Of a stretch of DNA of 59,647 nt, positions 44,676 through 52,736 are shown piece by piece. Below the pieces are notes generated by a model. It saw only the letters and a program-made list of their open reading frames with translations. It did not search any database and was not told the DNA's origin. The stretch comes from an uncultured Oscillospiraceae bacterium (lineage in GTDB: Bacteria > Bacillota > Clostridia > Oscillospirales > Acutalibacteraceae). A program made the translations under genes and the position numbers. Position 1 is the stretch's first letter. Every line of letters begins with the position of its first letter. The stretch covers positions 1-59,647 of the forward strand of contig UQNI01000003.1 of the NCBI GenBank assembly GCA_900542375.1, in the 5' to 3' direction.

Positions 44676-44852
44676 ATGGCAACACAGGAAAATGCAATTA
44701 CACATACAAAACAAAAAATTGAAAAATGGTCCGCTTTGGTAAAATCTTGCCGCGAAGGAAGCTGCGGAGCATTATATGCAATACAAAAATTAGAGATGTA
44801 TCAAACTATTTTGAATGCATTGTTGCAGCAAAAGGAGTGTGCTTCGTCATGA
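44676..44852 (+). CDS. Small hypothetical phage-type protein
   Basis: A 58-residue helical protein (ENAITHTKQKIEKWSALVKS, then GALYAIQKLEMYQTILNALL). GAGGAGG lies 15 nt before ATG 44676, or 12 nt before an in-frame TTG 44673. Its stop overlaps the next start as ATGA, so the two are translationally coupled. Too short for most automatic gene callers. Confidence 0.65.
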   Translation: MATQENAITHTKQKIEKWSALVKSCREGSCGALYAIQKLEMYQTILNALLQQKECASS

Positions 44853-45031
44853 AATGTATCGGCTGTTATTATTATAGGAGTTTATCTCAGAATAAATATA
44901 TGGACGATTGTTGTTGTCACTACTTGATTGACACGGGTAATATGAGAAAAATTCCTCCTTCGGAATGCTATCGGCATGAAGGTACACCTTATCTTCCCAA
45001 AAAAAGAGAACCACAAAGGTGGAATCAATAA
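44849..45031 (+). CDS. Small Cys-rich protein, probable zinc-binding phage protein
   Basis: A 60-residue protein with MKCIGCYYYRSLSQ, DDCCCHYLIDTGNMRKIPP and SECYRHE. Similar CxxC...CH...DTG...C proteins occur in clostridial prophages and are thought to bind zinc. ATG 44849 overlaps the previous stop by 4 nt (ATGA) and has AAAGGAG 12 nt upstream; the longer frame from 44726 is rejected because it overlaps the preceding gene. Confidence 0.7.
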   Translation: MKCIGCYYYRSLSQNKYMDDCCCHYLIDTGNMRKIPPSECYRHEGTPYLPKKREPQRWNQ

Positions 45032-45066
45032 AAAGAGTTTGATAGGAAAGGAAAGAGATATTTGAT

Positions 45067-46173
45067 ATGCAATTATCAGTAATCGATGTAAGTGAACATC
45101 AAGGAAACATTAACTGGGAAAAAGTAAAAAATGCAGGTGTGGTGGGTGCTATGATACGCACAGGCTATGGTGTCAAAGACCCAAACCAAATTGATAAGTG
45201 GTTTTATAATAATCTATCGGGCTGCCAAAACGTTGGCATGCCTTACGGATTCTATCACTATTCCTATGCTGTGGATGTAGCAGGTGCAGAGCAGGAAGCA
45301 GACTTCTGTCTTGAACTTATCGCAGGAAGTAATCCGCAGTATCCTGTAGCCTTTGATATGGAAGAAAACAGTCAAGCGGCATTAGGTAAAGCGGTATGTA
45401 CCGATATGGTAATCGCTTTTTGCAATAAGATTCGTGCAGCGGGCTATCAACCTATGCTGTATACCAATCTGAACTGGGCAACCAATTATATTGATATGGC
45501 ACGTATTGATAATGCAGGTATTGACGTATGGTTAGCACAATATAACACACAATGCGATTATAAAGGTGCATATACTATGTGGCAGTATACATCAAAAGGC
45601 GTAGTAGATGGTATTACAGCCAATACCGCAGACATGAACTGGTGCTATAAAGACTACACAAATGGTGCAACCACCACGCCTGCACCACAGCCGGAACCAA
45701 GTTATGACACATATACAGTTATGGCAGGGGATACATTAAGCGGTATTGCTGAAAAATTTGGAACTACGTATCAAGAGTTGGCAGCAATCAACGGTATTGC
45801 AGACCCCAACGTCATTCATGTAGGACAAATTATTAAGCTCAAAGGTGATGTGGTTAGTACACCACAAGGTGAAAACACCTATACAGTACAAGCAGGGGAT
45901 ACGTTAAGCGGAATCGCTTCAAAGTACGGTACTACCTATCAGGAACTGGCTGCTTTAAATGGTATTTCTGACCCTAACATTATCCATGTAGGGCAAGTTT
46001 TGATTGTGTCACAAAATACTTCGTCTCATACATATTATGTACAAGCAGGCGATAGTCTCTGGGGAATTGCACAGTCACAATTAGGTGATGGCACAAGATA
46101 TCAAGAGATTAAAGCGCTCAATCGTTTATCCGATGATACCATATATCCGGGTCAAGTATTACAGTTGCCATAA
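45067..46173 (+). CDS. GH25 lysozyme endolysin with three LysM domains
   Basis: A 368-residue cytosolic muramidase of phage type. The GH25 domain (about 1-200) starts LSVIDVSEHQGNINW (D7), with catalytic D97 and E99 in FDMEEN and a C-terminal strand IDVWLAQYN. Three LysM peptidoglycan-binding repeats follow (about 216-260, 272-316, 324-368), each with YxVxAGDTLSGIA-type starts. There is no signal peptide, so it needs a holin for release; the holin gene is two genes downstream. AGGAAAGAG precedes ATG 45067. Confidence 0.95.
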   Translation: MQLSVIDVSEHQGNINWEKVKNAGVVGAMIRTGYGVKDPNQIDKWFYNNLSGCQNVGMPYGFYHYSYAVDVAGAEQEADFCLELIAGSNPQYPVAFDMEENSQAALGKAVCTDMVIAFCNKIRAAGYQPMLYTNLNWATNYIDMARIDNAGIDVWLAQYNTQCDYKGAYTMWQYTSKGVVDGITANTADMNWCYKDYTNGATTTPAPQPEPSYDTYTVMAGDTLSGIAEKFGTTYQELAAINGIADPNVIHVGQIIKLKGDVVSTPQGENTYTVQAGDTLSGIASKYGTTYQELAALNGISDPNIIHVGQVLIVSQNTSSHTYYVQAGDSLWGIAQSQLGDGTRYQEIKALNRLSDDTIYPGQVLQLP

Positions 46174-46184
46174 CGGAGCAATGC

Positions 46185-46478
46185 ATGATGGGAGACAACG
46201 ATGTAACACTTGGTAAGGCATTGGACGCTGCAGCATCAGCACATAAACGAATTGATGCATTGGAGCGTGAAGTAAAAGACCTGCGAACCTTGACCCTTGC
46301 CATTGCTAAGGTAGACAGTAAAGTAGATAATATCAAAGAAGACGTAGAAGAAATCAAGCAGGAAGTAGAGAAGGTAACAGCTCGACCGGCACAGTGGTGG
46401 GATAAATTAATTGCGGCAGCATTGGGCGCTTTGGCATCAGGCATTGTAGCTGCTGTTTTAACTCAAATATTGAAGTAA
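46185..46478 (+). CDS. XhlA-like coiled-coil membrane protein
   Basis: A 97-residue protein with a long heptad-repeat helix (about 15-62: ALEREVKDLRTLTLAIAKVD and IKEDVEEIKQEVEKV) and a C-terminal membrane helix (LIAAALGALASGIVAAVLTQIL). This is the layout of XhlA/hemolysin-type phage lysis accessory proteins that sit beside holin and endolysin genes. ATG 46185 or 46188 may start it; GGAG lies before both. Confidence 0.8.
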   Translation: MMGDNDVTLGKALDAAASAHKRIDALEREVKDLRTLTLAIAKVDSKVDNIKEDVEEIKQEVEKVTARPAQWWDKLIAAALGALASGIVAAVLTQILK

Positions 46479-46492
46479 AGGAGAGACTTGAT

Positions 46493-46861
46493 ATGGATTT
46501 TACAGAATATATCAAACCGGAACTGCTCATTTTAATCCCGGTTTTGTATGTGATTGGTATGGCAGTAAAGAAAACAGCCTTGATTGCAGATAAACTGATT
46601 CCGTTGGTAGTGGGGGCAATTGGTATTTTGCTGTCAGTGATTTATGTATTGGCTACTACTGCTTTGGGTAGCCCTCAAGCCATTGCAATGGCTATCTTTA
46701 CAGCACTGACACAAGGTGTGTTGGTAGGCGGTGCAAGTGTATATGCAAATCAAATTTTTAAACAGTTCAAGAATAATAATACAAACAGTCCGCAGCAAAC
46801 AACGAATCCTACAGAATCATCGGAAGATAGCAAAACAAAAGAAAATGAAGAAATAAAATAA
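46493..46861 (+). CDS. Phage holin (Hol44/holin superfamily V type)
   Basis: A 122-residue membrane protein that probably forms lesions releasing the endolysin. MDFTEYIKPELLILIPVLYV and the segment TQGVLVGGASVYANQIFKQ fit the Hol44-like family. There are three or more hydrophobic segments, then a hydrophilic Asn/Thr/Ser/Glu tail. AAAGGAGAG lies 9 nt before the ATG. Last gene of the lysis cassette, followed by a terminator. Confidence 0.88.
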   Translation: MDFTEYIKPELLILIPVLYVIGMAVKKTALIADKLIPLVVGAIGILLSVIYVLATTALGSPQAIAMAIFTALTQGVLVGGASVYANQIFKQFKNNNTNSPQQTTNPTESSEDSKTKENEEIK

Positions 46862-46872
46862 TGGTTTCAATC

Positions 46873-46908
46873 AAAAAGCCGTCCGTTTGGACGGCTTTTT
46901 GATTTTAT
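46873..46908 (+). terminator. Intrinsic terminator of the lysis cassette
   Basis: AAAAAGCCGTCC / GGACGGCTTTTT with a GTTT loop and a T-rich tail. Confidence 0.93.
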
Positions 46909-46919
46909 GAGGTTGAGTT

Positions 46920-47050
46920 GATTTTAAGGAGCGATATTGGCAAAGACATACCTGCAAAAATGCAATCCGTACATAAAAGTTTACTTGCCAATTGCTCTGC
47001 CGGCAGGCAACTTTCACATTCAGAGGACAATCCCGTTCTTGTCCTCTTTT
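46920..47050 (+). ncRNA. Candidate small RNA ending in an intrinsic terminator
   Basis: GAGGACAA / TTGTCCTC (47023-47046) followed by TTTTCT is a typical terminator, with no gene ending upstream except the already terminated holin. A second stem, TTGCC / GGCAA, lies at about 46986-47010. An AAGGAG with TTG 46937 could alternatively start a short peptide. Confidence 0.3.
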
Positions 47051-47107
47051 CTATATTATGCATTCGTATTGTTTTGGTGCACAGAAATTTGCGGTAAAAA
47101 AGGAGCG

Positions 47108-47131
47108 CCGCGCCAATAGGGAGTGGCGCGG
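47108..47131. promoter_or_regulatory. GC-rich hairpin of unknown role
   Basis: CCGCGCCA / TGGCGCGG, a perfect 8-bp stem with an 8-nt loop, far more GC-rich than the surroundings. It is followed by AAAGGAG and a four-codon ORF (ATG 47146), then ATG 47166 opening a 21-codon frame. Confidence 0.4.
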
Positions 47132-47367
47132 CAAAGGAGAAAAATATGAAAAAGAAATAATTTATATGAACCCTCGAAATATTGAGGTGTCATATACAAA
47201 GAGTGCCAATACCATATTATCAAATATGTAATGATTGATATTGGCATTTAAAGGAATGAAAAGAAGTATGAAAAAGTACTGCTGTTGAGTACATTTTTAG
47301 TATAGGCCTGTTATGTGAATGTTTCATGAAGTTCAAGAGAAAAATATCAGAATTTAAAGAGAAAAAG

Positions 47368-47406
47368 CAGAAAAATCGTCTTTTTTGCAGACGATTTTCT
47401 GTTTTG
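47368..47406 (+). terminator. Intrinsic terminator without an obvious gene
   Basis: CAGAAAAATCGTCT / AGACGATTTTCTG (one bulged A) followed by TTTT. It could end a transcript from the short ORFs or hairpin region at 47.1-47.25 kb. Confidence 0.7.
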
Positions 47407-47484
47407 TAAATCATCATTTCCAAATAATCTGTTAACTTCAAACTATGCGATTTACATTGGTTATATGATAAAAGGAGGAAACCT

Positions 47485-47640
47485 GTGGTACAAGTTGGAC
47501 TGTTATGCAGCTTGTACAGAATCACTGAATATGATTCTACCTATAAGATATGCACATGGTACCAAAAAGGTTACGAAAGGGAGATAACTCAGGATGGATT
47601 CATATTTTTTATTGTAACCAGAGAGCATAATGATATATGA
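47485..47640 (+). CDS. Small ORF with strong ribosome binding site
   Basis: A 51-codon frame starting at GTG 47485, with AAAAGGAGG ending 7 nt upstream. It encodes QVGLLCSLYRITEYDSTYKI and ends FFIVTREHNDI. No hydrophobic signal and no recognised family. The ribosome binding site is among the best in this otherwise gene-poor 1.1-kb stretch. Confidence 0.45.
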   Translation: MVQVGLLCSLYRITEYDSTYKICTWYQKGYEREITQDGFIFFIVTREHNDI

Positions 47641-47915
47641 CTGTTACGACTTAAAAGTTTGTACACACTTATAAAGTGAAAATACGGTAAAATGGTTCTA
47701 TTCGTAATATATATTAGAACCACATGTACTTGTTATTCATATTACGTATCAAACAGCACAAAATTGGTTTTTGTTTCAAAATTATAATGTCTAACAATAT
47801 CCTATGGTGTCGCTTCTTAAGAAAAAAAGGGGTATCATTACGAATGTTATCAAATTCAGGTATATTATTTTATAGAATGTTTACAATTTGACTTACATTT
47901 TGCAGAGGATAAGTG
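47641..47915. other. Intergenic stretch before the fatty-acid operon promoter
   Basis: One imperfect hairpin, GGTTCTA / TTAGAACC (about 47694-47721), no T-run. No ORF and no sequence that I recognise as a FapR or FabT operator. Confidence 0.4.
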
Positions 47916-47944
47916 TTTACTTTATATGGCAAATCCTTTATAAT
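47916..47944 (+). promoter_or_regulatory. Sigma-A promoter of the fatty-acid synthesis operon
   Basis: TTTACT (47916-47921), a 17-bp spacer and perfect TATAAT (47939-47944), about 75 nt before accB. Confidence 0.75.
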
Positions 47945-48025
47945 ATATGTTGTATAACTATGTTGATAATTTTATTTTTGTATAGCGGAATTAAATTGTT
48001 TTGAGATTGAAGGAGTATGTAATTT

Positions 48026-48487
48026 ATGAATTTGCAAGATATCAAAGACCTAATGAAGGAATTCAATGATTCAGATATTTATAAACTTTCTCTAGAAATG
48101 GATGACGTAAAACTGAAATTGGAAAAAGAAGAGCCGATTCAGCCGATTGTAGCAGCACCTTCTGCTATTATGCCAACTCCTGCTGCCGCAGCGCCGACAG
48201 TTGCCCCGGCAGCGACACCTGAGGCTTCTGCTTGCGAACAACAGGAGGGTACACCTGTGAAATCTCCTGTTGTTGGTGTTTTTTACAGCGCCAGTGCACC
48301 CGATGCGCAGGCTTATGTGCAAGTAGGCGACAGGGTTCAAAAAGGTCAAACATTGTGTATTATTGAAGCAATGAAAATGATGAATGAAATTAAAGCGCCT
48401 GTTTCCGGCGAAATTATTGAAATTCTTGCAAAAAATGAAGATTTGGTAGAATATGACCAAACAATTATGCTGATTAAAGAATGCTAA
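48026..48487 (+). CDS. accB: Biotin carboxyl carrier protein of acetyl-CoA carboxylase
   Basis: A 153-residue carrier that shuttles CO2 on biotin between AccC and AccDA. An N-terminal helical part (LQDIKDLMKEFNDSDIYKLS), an Ala/Pro-rich linker (about 45-80) and a C-terminal biotinyl domain with EAMKMMNEI, where K117 is biotinylated. AAGGAG precedes the ATG. First gene of an operon of at least eleven genes. Confidence 0.97.
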   Translation: MNLQDIKDLMKEFNDSDIYKLSLEMDDVKLKLEKEEPIQPIVAAPSAIMPTPAAAAPTVAPAATPEASACEQQEGTPVKSPVVGVFYSASAPDAQAYVQVGDRVQKGQTLCIIEAMKMMNEIKAPVSGEIIEILAKNEDLVEYDQTIMLIKEC

Positions 48488-48510
48488 CAAAGGATTAAGG
48501 TGGACAATTC

Positions 48511-49863
48511 ATGTTTCAAAAAATATTAATTGCAAACCGCGGAGAAATTGCAGTACGTATTATTCGTGCTTGTAAAGAATTGGGAATTGAAACGGTTGCG
48601 GTATACTCCGAAGCAGACCGCAATGCGCTGCATGTGCAATTGGCCGATGAGGCTGTTTGTATCGGGCCTGCCAAATCTGCCGAAAGTTACTTGAATATGA
48701 AAAATATACTTTCTGCAGCAACTGCTCTGGGCGTAGACGCAATTCATCCCGGTTTTGGTTTTCTGTCGGAAAATGCAACATTTGCTCGTTTGGTAAAAAC
48801 CTGTGGAATTACGTTTATTGGTCCGGACGGAGATGTCATTGACAAAATGGGCAATAAGTCAGCTGCCCGTGCTTTGATGATGGAAGCAGGCGTACCTGTA
48901 GTTCCCGGTTCCAACGGCAGTGTGGCCACATTGGAAGAAGCCAGAAAGGCTGCACAGGAAATTGGATTTCCTGTATTGATAAAGGCTTCTGCAGGTGGCG
49001 GAGGCCGAGGTATGCGAAAAGCCTTCACACCTGAAGAATTTGACGAGGCATTTACAGCGGCAAAGTCAGAAGCAAAAGCTTGCTTTAATGATGATGATGT
49101 ATATTTAGAAAAATTGGTACTCAATCCAAAACATATTGAATTTCAAATTATGGCTGATAACTTTGGGAATGTGGTACATTTGGGAGAACGTGACTGTTCT
49201 ATCCAGCGTCGTAATCAGAAGTTGATTGAAGAGGCGCCTTCCACAGCGTTAACTCCGGAGCTGCGTGAGCGTATGGGACAGCATGCGGTACAAGCGGCAA
49301 AAGCTGCAGGTTACCGTAATGCAGGTACCATTGAGTATGTACTGGATAAAGAAGGAAATTATTACTTTATTGAGATGAATACTCGAATTCAGGTAGAGCA
49401 TCCCATTACAGAAATGATTACCGGAATTGATTTGGTTCGCGAGCAAATTTTGATTGCAGCAAATGATCCACTTTCTTTCCGACAGGAAGATGTGAAACTA
49501 AACGGACACTCCATTGAATGCCGAATTAATGCGGAAAATCCCAAAGAAGGATTCCGTCCATGTCCGGGTGAAGTATATGGCATTAATTTGCCCGGTGGTT
49601 TTGGCGTGCGTGTAGATTCCGCTTTATACCAAGGATATAAAATTCCGCCTACGTATGATTCCATGATTGCAAAACTGATTGTACATGGCAATACAAGAGA
49701 TGAAGCAATTCACCGTATGTGCCGTGCTTTGGAAGAAATGATTGTGCAGGGAGTGGATACCAATATTGACCTGCATTATATGATTTTGCAGAGCGAGGCG
49801 TTTGCCAAAGGTGATTTTGATACCAGCTTTATTGAGAAAAACCTAGAGAAATTGGTGAAATAA
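48511..49863 (+). CDS. accC: Biotin carboxylase
   Basis: A 450-residue ATP-grasp enzyme that carboxylates biotin on AccB. N-terminal MFQKILIANRGEIAVRIIRA, glycine-rich KASAGGGGRGMRKA, then EYVLDKEGNYYFIEMNTRIQ with the metal and catalytic residues. It starts 23 nt after accB and its stop codon directly abuts the accD start. The length is standard. Confidence 0.97.
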   Translation: MFQKILIANRGEIAVRIIRACKELGIETVAVYSEADRNALHVQLADEAVCIGPAKSAESYLNMKNILSAATALGVDAIHPGFGFLSENATFARLVKTCGITFIGPDGDVIDKMGNKSAARALMMEAGVPVVPGSNGSVATLEEARKAAQEIGFPVLIKASAGGGGRGMRKAFTPEEFDEAFTAAKSEAKACFNDDDVYLEKLVLNPKHIEFQIMADNFGNVVHLGERDCSIQRRNQKLIEEAPSTALTPELRERMGQHAVQAAKAAGYRNAGTIEYVLDKEGNYYFIEMNTRIQVEHPITEMITGIDLVREQILIAANDPLSFRQEDVKLNGHSIECRINAENPKEGFRPCPGEVYGINLPGGFGVRVDSALYQGYKIPPTYDSMIAKLIVHGNTRDEAIHRMCRALEEMIVQGVDTNIDLHYMILQSEAFAKGDFDTSFIEKNLEKLVK

Positions 49864-50754
49864 ATGGAAGAACTGTTTAAAGAGCGCAAAGAGAAATTAA
49901 ATATCATTAAAAATTTGCTCCGTAAGCCCAAAGAAGAAAAAAAGGCTACCAATAATACTTCCAATATTCCGGAAGGGTTGTATACCAAATGTCCGGAATG
50001 TGAGCAAGGATTTTTGAGCGAAGATGTGCAGAAAAACTTTTATGTTTGTCCAGGCTGTGGACACCATTTTAAAATCACTGCAACAGACCGCATTCAAATG
50101 TTGGTGGATAAAGACAGTTTTCGAGAAATCACCCCCAGACTGAAAACGCAAAATGTATTAGGGTTTCCTAATTATACTCAAAAGTTGAGTCATTTGGAAA
50201 AAACGACAGGCTTGAATGATGCAGTTGTGACGGGAGTTGCAAAAGTAGGCGGCTACCGTGTGGTAATTGGTGTTATGGACAGTCGTTTTTTAATGGGAAG
50301 TATGGGCAGCGTTGTGGGTGAAAAAATTACCCGTGCAATTGAGTATGCAACCAAACGTCGCTTGCCGTTACTTATCTTCAGCGCTTCCGGTGGTGCCAGA
50401 ATGCAGGAAGGTATTGTTTCTTTAATGCAGATGGCGAAAACAAGTAATGCACTGGCAAAGCACAATGCAGCAGGGTTATTATATATATCTTATTTCACAC
50501 ATCCTACCACAGGTGGTGTAACTGCAAGCTTTGCTTCTTTAGGAGATATCATGTTGGCCGAACCAAAAGCATTGATTGGTTTTGCCGGACCTAGGGTAAT
50601 TGAGCAAACCATTAAACAAAAATTGCCGGAAGGCTTTCAGCGTTCTGAATTTTTACAACAGCAAGGATTTCTTGACCAAGTGGTGGAACGTAAAAAAATG
50701 CGTGCTACCATTGCGTTGTTATTAAAACTTCATGCAAGGGAGGCAACGCTATAA
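49864..50754 (+). CDS. accD: Acetyl-CoA carboxylase carboxyltransferase beta subunit
   Basis: A 296-residue subunit with the zinc finger CPECEQGFLSEDVQKNFYVC followed by PGC, and the carboxyltransferase crotonase-like fold (LIFSASGGARMQEGIVSLMQ, THPTTGGVTASFA). It moves CO2 from biotin to acetyl-CoA with AccA. The start abuts the accC stop and the stop overlaps accA by 1 nt (TAATG), so the subunits are translationally coupled. Confidence 0.97.
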   Translation: MEELFKERKEKLNIIKNLLRKPKEEKKATNNTSNIPEGLYTKCPECEQGFLSEDVQKNFYVCPGCGHHFKITATDRIQMLVDKDSFREITPRLKTQNVLGFPNYTQKLSHLEKTTGLNDAVVTGVAKVGGYRVVIGVMDSRFLMGSMGSVVGEKITRAIEYATKRRLPLLIFSASGGARMQEGIVSLMQMAKTSNALAKHNAAGLLYISYFTHPTTGGVTASFASLGDIMLAEPKALIGFAGPRVIEQTIKQKLPEGFQRSEFLQQQGFLDQVVERKKMRATIALLLKLHAREATL

Positions 50755-51704
50755 TGTCTATTCAAGAAGCAGAGGCACAAATCAGAAAAATTGATGAAGA
50801 GATTCGTCAGTTGGAACAGAAAGATACGCCTGACGTAGATTTTGAAACCATTAAGGATGAACTGGAAAAGGCAAGACATAAAATTATGACAAAGGCTTAT
50901 GCCAATTTATCCAGTTACGATAAAGTATATTTGGCGCGCAAACCAACACGTCCCAATGTGCGTGATTATATTGAAAATCTGTTTGATAATTTTTTTGAAC
51001 AGCGTGGTGACCGTCTTTATCGTGATGACCATTCTATTATTGGCGGTATTGCCATGTTCTACGATATGCCTGTTACTGTAATTGGTCACCAAAAGGGCAA
51101 GAATTTAGAAGAAAATCTGCTTTGTAACTTTGGGATGCCAAATCCGGAAGGATATCGCAAAGCATTGCGCTTGATGAAACAGGCTGAAAAATTTAAACGA
51201 CCTATTATTACGTTTATTGATACGGCAGGTGCATATCCGGGAATTGAGGCGGAAGAACATGGTCAAGGAGAGGCAATCGCACGCAATTTAATGGAAATGT
51301 GCAACTTAACTGTGCCGGTTATCAGTATTGTAATTGGTGAAGGCGGCAGTGGAGGAGCCTTGGCATTGTCCGTAGCAAACCGTATTTGGATGTTGGAAAA
51401 TGCCGTGTACTCCATTTTATCTCCGGAGGGCTTTGCTACTATTTTATGGAAAGATGGTACAAGAGCACAGGAAGCCAGCGAGATTATGAAGTTGACCGCA
51501 CAGGATTTATATGCGTTTAATATTGTAGATGTGATTGTAAAAGAACCTATGGGCAATTTAAATGAACATGCCGAAGTCATTTACGCACAATTAAGAGATT
51601 TGTTAAGCAACGAATTAACAGCACTTTGCAAATTAAGCGAACGTGCATTGCTGGATCAACGCTATAAAAAATTCCGCAGTATTGGTGATTGCAGCGGTAT
51701 TTGA
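50754..51704 (+). CDS. accA: Acetyl-CoA carboxylase carboxyltransferase alpha subunit
   Basis: A 316-residue partner of AccD. An N-terminal helical segment (IRKIDEEIRQLEQKDTPDVD) and the core with FIDTAGAYPGIEAEEHGQGE and VIGEGGSGGALAL. Completes the four-subunit acetyl-CoA carboxylase that makes malonyl-CoA for the fab genes downstream. AGGGAGGCAACG precedes the start inside accD. Confidence 0.97.
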   Translation: MSIQEAEAQIRKIDEEIRQLEQKDTPDVDFETIKDELEKARHKIMTKAYANLSSYDKVYLARKPTRPNVRDYIENLFDNFFEQRGDRLYRDDHSIIGGIAMFYDMPVTVIGHQKGKNLEENLLCNFGMPNPEGYRKALRLMKQAEKFKRPIITFIDTAGAYPGIEAEEHGQGEAIARNLMEMCNLTVPVISIVIGEGGSGGALALSVANRIWMLENAVYSILSPEGFATILWKDGTRAQEASEIMKLTAQDLYAFNIVDVIVKEPMGNLNEHAEVIYAQLRDLLSNELTALCKLSERALLDQRYKKFRSIGDCSGI

Positions 51705-51728
51705 TCATAAAATAAGCAAGGAGATTGT

Positions 51729-52685
51729 ATGAGCGGAATTGATATTTTAGGAACAGGGTGTTATGCACCAAGCCACACATTAAGTAATGACGATTTATCT
51801 ACTATGGTAGATACAAGTGATGAATGGATTTATCCCAGAACCGGCATTAAAAAACGCCATATCAGCCAGACAGAAAATACATCTGAATTGGCATATCAAG
51901 CAGCAAAAAAGGCACTTGAAAACAGTGGTGTGTCCAAAGAGGATATTGGCTTTATTATTGTAGCAACTTGCAGTGCGGACCATATTATGCCGTCTGTTGC
52001 ATGTATGCTGCAAAAACAGTTAGGTTTAAGCGAACAAGTGATGGCATTTGATATGAATGCTGCCTGTACAGGATTTGTATATGCACTTTCCATTGCAAAT
52101 GCAATGCTGGCAACCCGTCCTGACAAACTTGCGTTGGTAATCGGTGCGGAAGTTTTCTCTAAAATGCTGGATTACACAGACCGTTCCACATGTATTTTGT
52201 TTGGAGACGGTGCGGGTGCAGTTGTGGCAAAGCATAATCCCAATGCCCGATTTTATGAAGTAATTTCTTCAAGAGGCGATGTGGAAGCTGTACATATCCA
52301 TATTCCTGGAGTGCCGTTTGCCGACCATCAAGAACCTTCCTATTGTAAAATGAATGGACAGGAAGTGTTCAAATTTGCGGTGGAATCTCCGGTGCAGTCC
52401 ATCAAACAAGTGTTGTCTGACTTGGATGATACAATAGACCAAATGGACTACATTTTGTTTCATCAGGCCAATGCCCGTATTATTTCCTCTATCAGCAAAC
52501 GTTTAAAAATCAAAGAGGAACAACTTTATTCCAATATCGAAGAATACGGAAATACTTCGGCTGCAAGCATTCCGATTATGCTGGACGAAATGAATCAAAA
52601 AGGACTCCTGAAAAAAGGTATGAAATTATTACTGGTGGGCTTTGGAGCGGGTCTCACTTGGGGTACCATTTATTTAGAATGGTAA
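51729..52685 (+). CDS. fabH: 3-oxoacyl-ACP synthase III
   Basis: A 318-residue initiating condensing enzyme joining an acyl-CoA primer to malonyl-ACP. The catalytic triad is C113 (AACTGF), H245 (HQAN) and N275 (GNTSAAS), the family positions within one residue of E. coli FabH. AAGGAG lies before the ATG, 24 nt after accA. Acetyl- versus branched-chain primer preference cannot be read reliably. Confidence 0.97.
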   Translation: MSGIDILGTGCYAPSHTLSNDDLSTMVDTSDEWIYPRTGIKKRHISQTENTSELAYQAAKKALENSGVSKEDIGFIIVATCSADHIMPSVACMLQKQLGLSEQVMAFDMNAACTGFVYALSIANAMLATRPDKLALVIGAEVFSKMLDYTDRSTCILFGDGAGAVVAKHNPNARFYEVISSRGDVEAVHIHIPGVPFADHQEPSYCKMNGQEVFKFAVESPVQSIKQVLSDLDDTIDQMDYILFHQANARIISSISKRLKIKEEQLYSNIEEYGNTSAASIPIMLDEMNQKGLLKKGMKLLLVGFGAGLTWGTIYLEW

Positions 52686-52736
52686 TGTAAAATATCAATA
52701 GAAGTTTTATGTAGGAGCAGATTAGTGGAGGTATCA

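Noticed and set aside
46937..47119. TTG-started 60-codon ORF after the lysis cassette
   Set aside because: The Shine-Dalgarno to start distance is only 4 nt and the frame runs through a terminator-like hairpin; listed instead as part of a candidate small RNA.
47220..47525. 101-codon reverse ORF
   Set aside because: It runs across a strong forward terminator hairpin and has no ribosome binding site.
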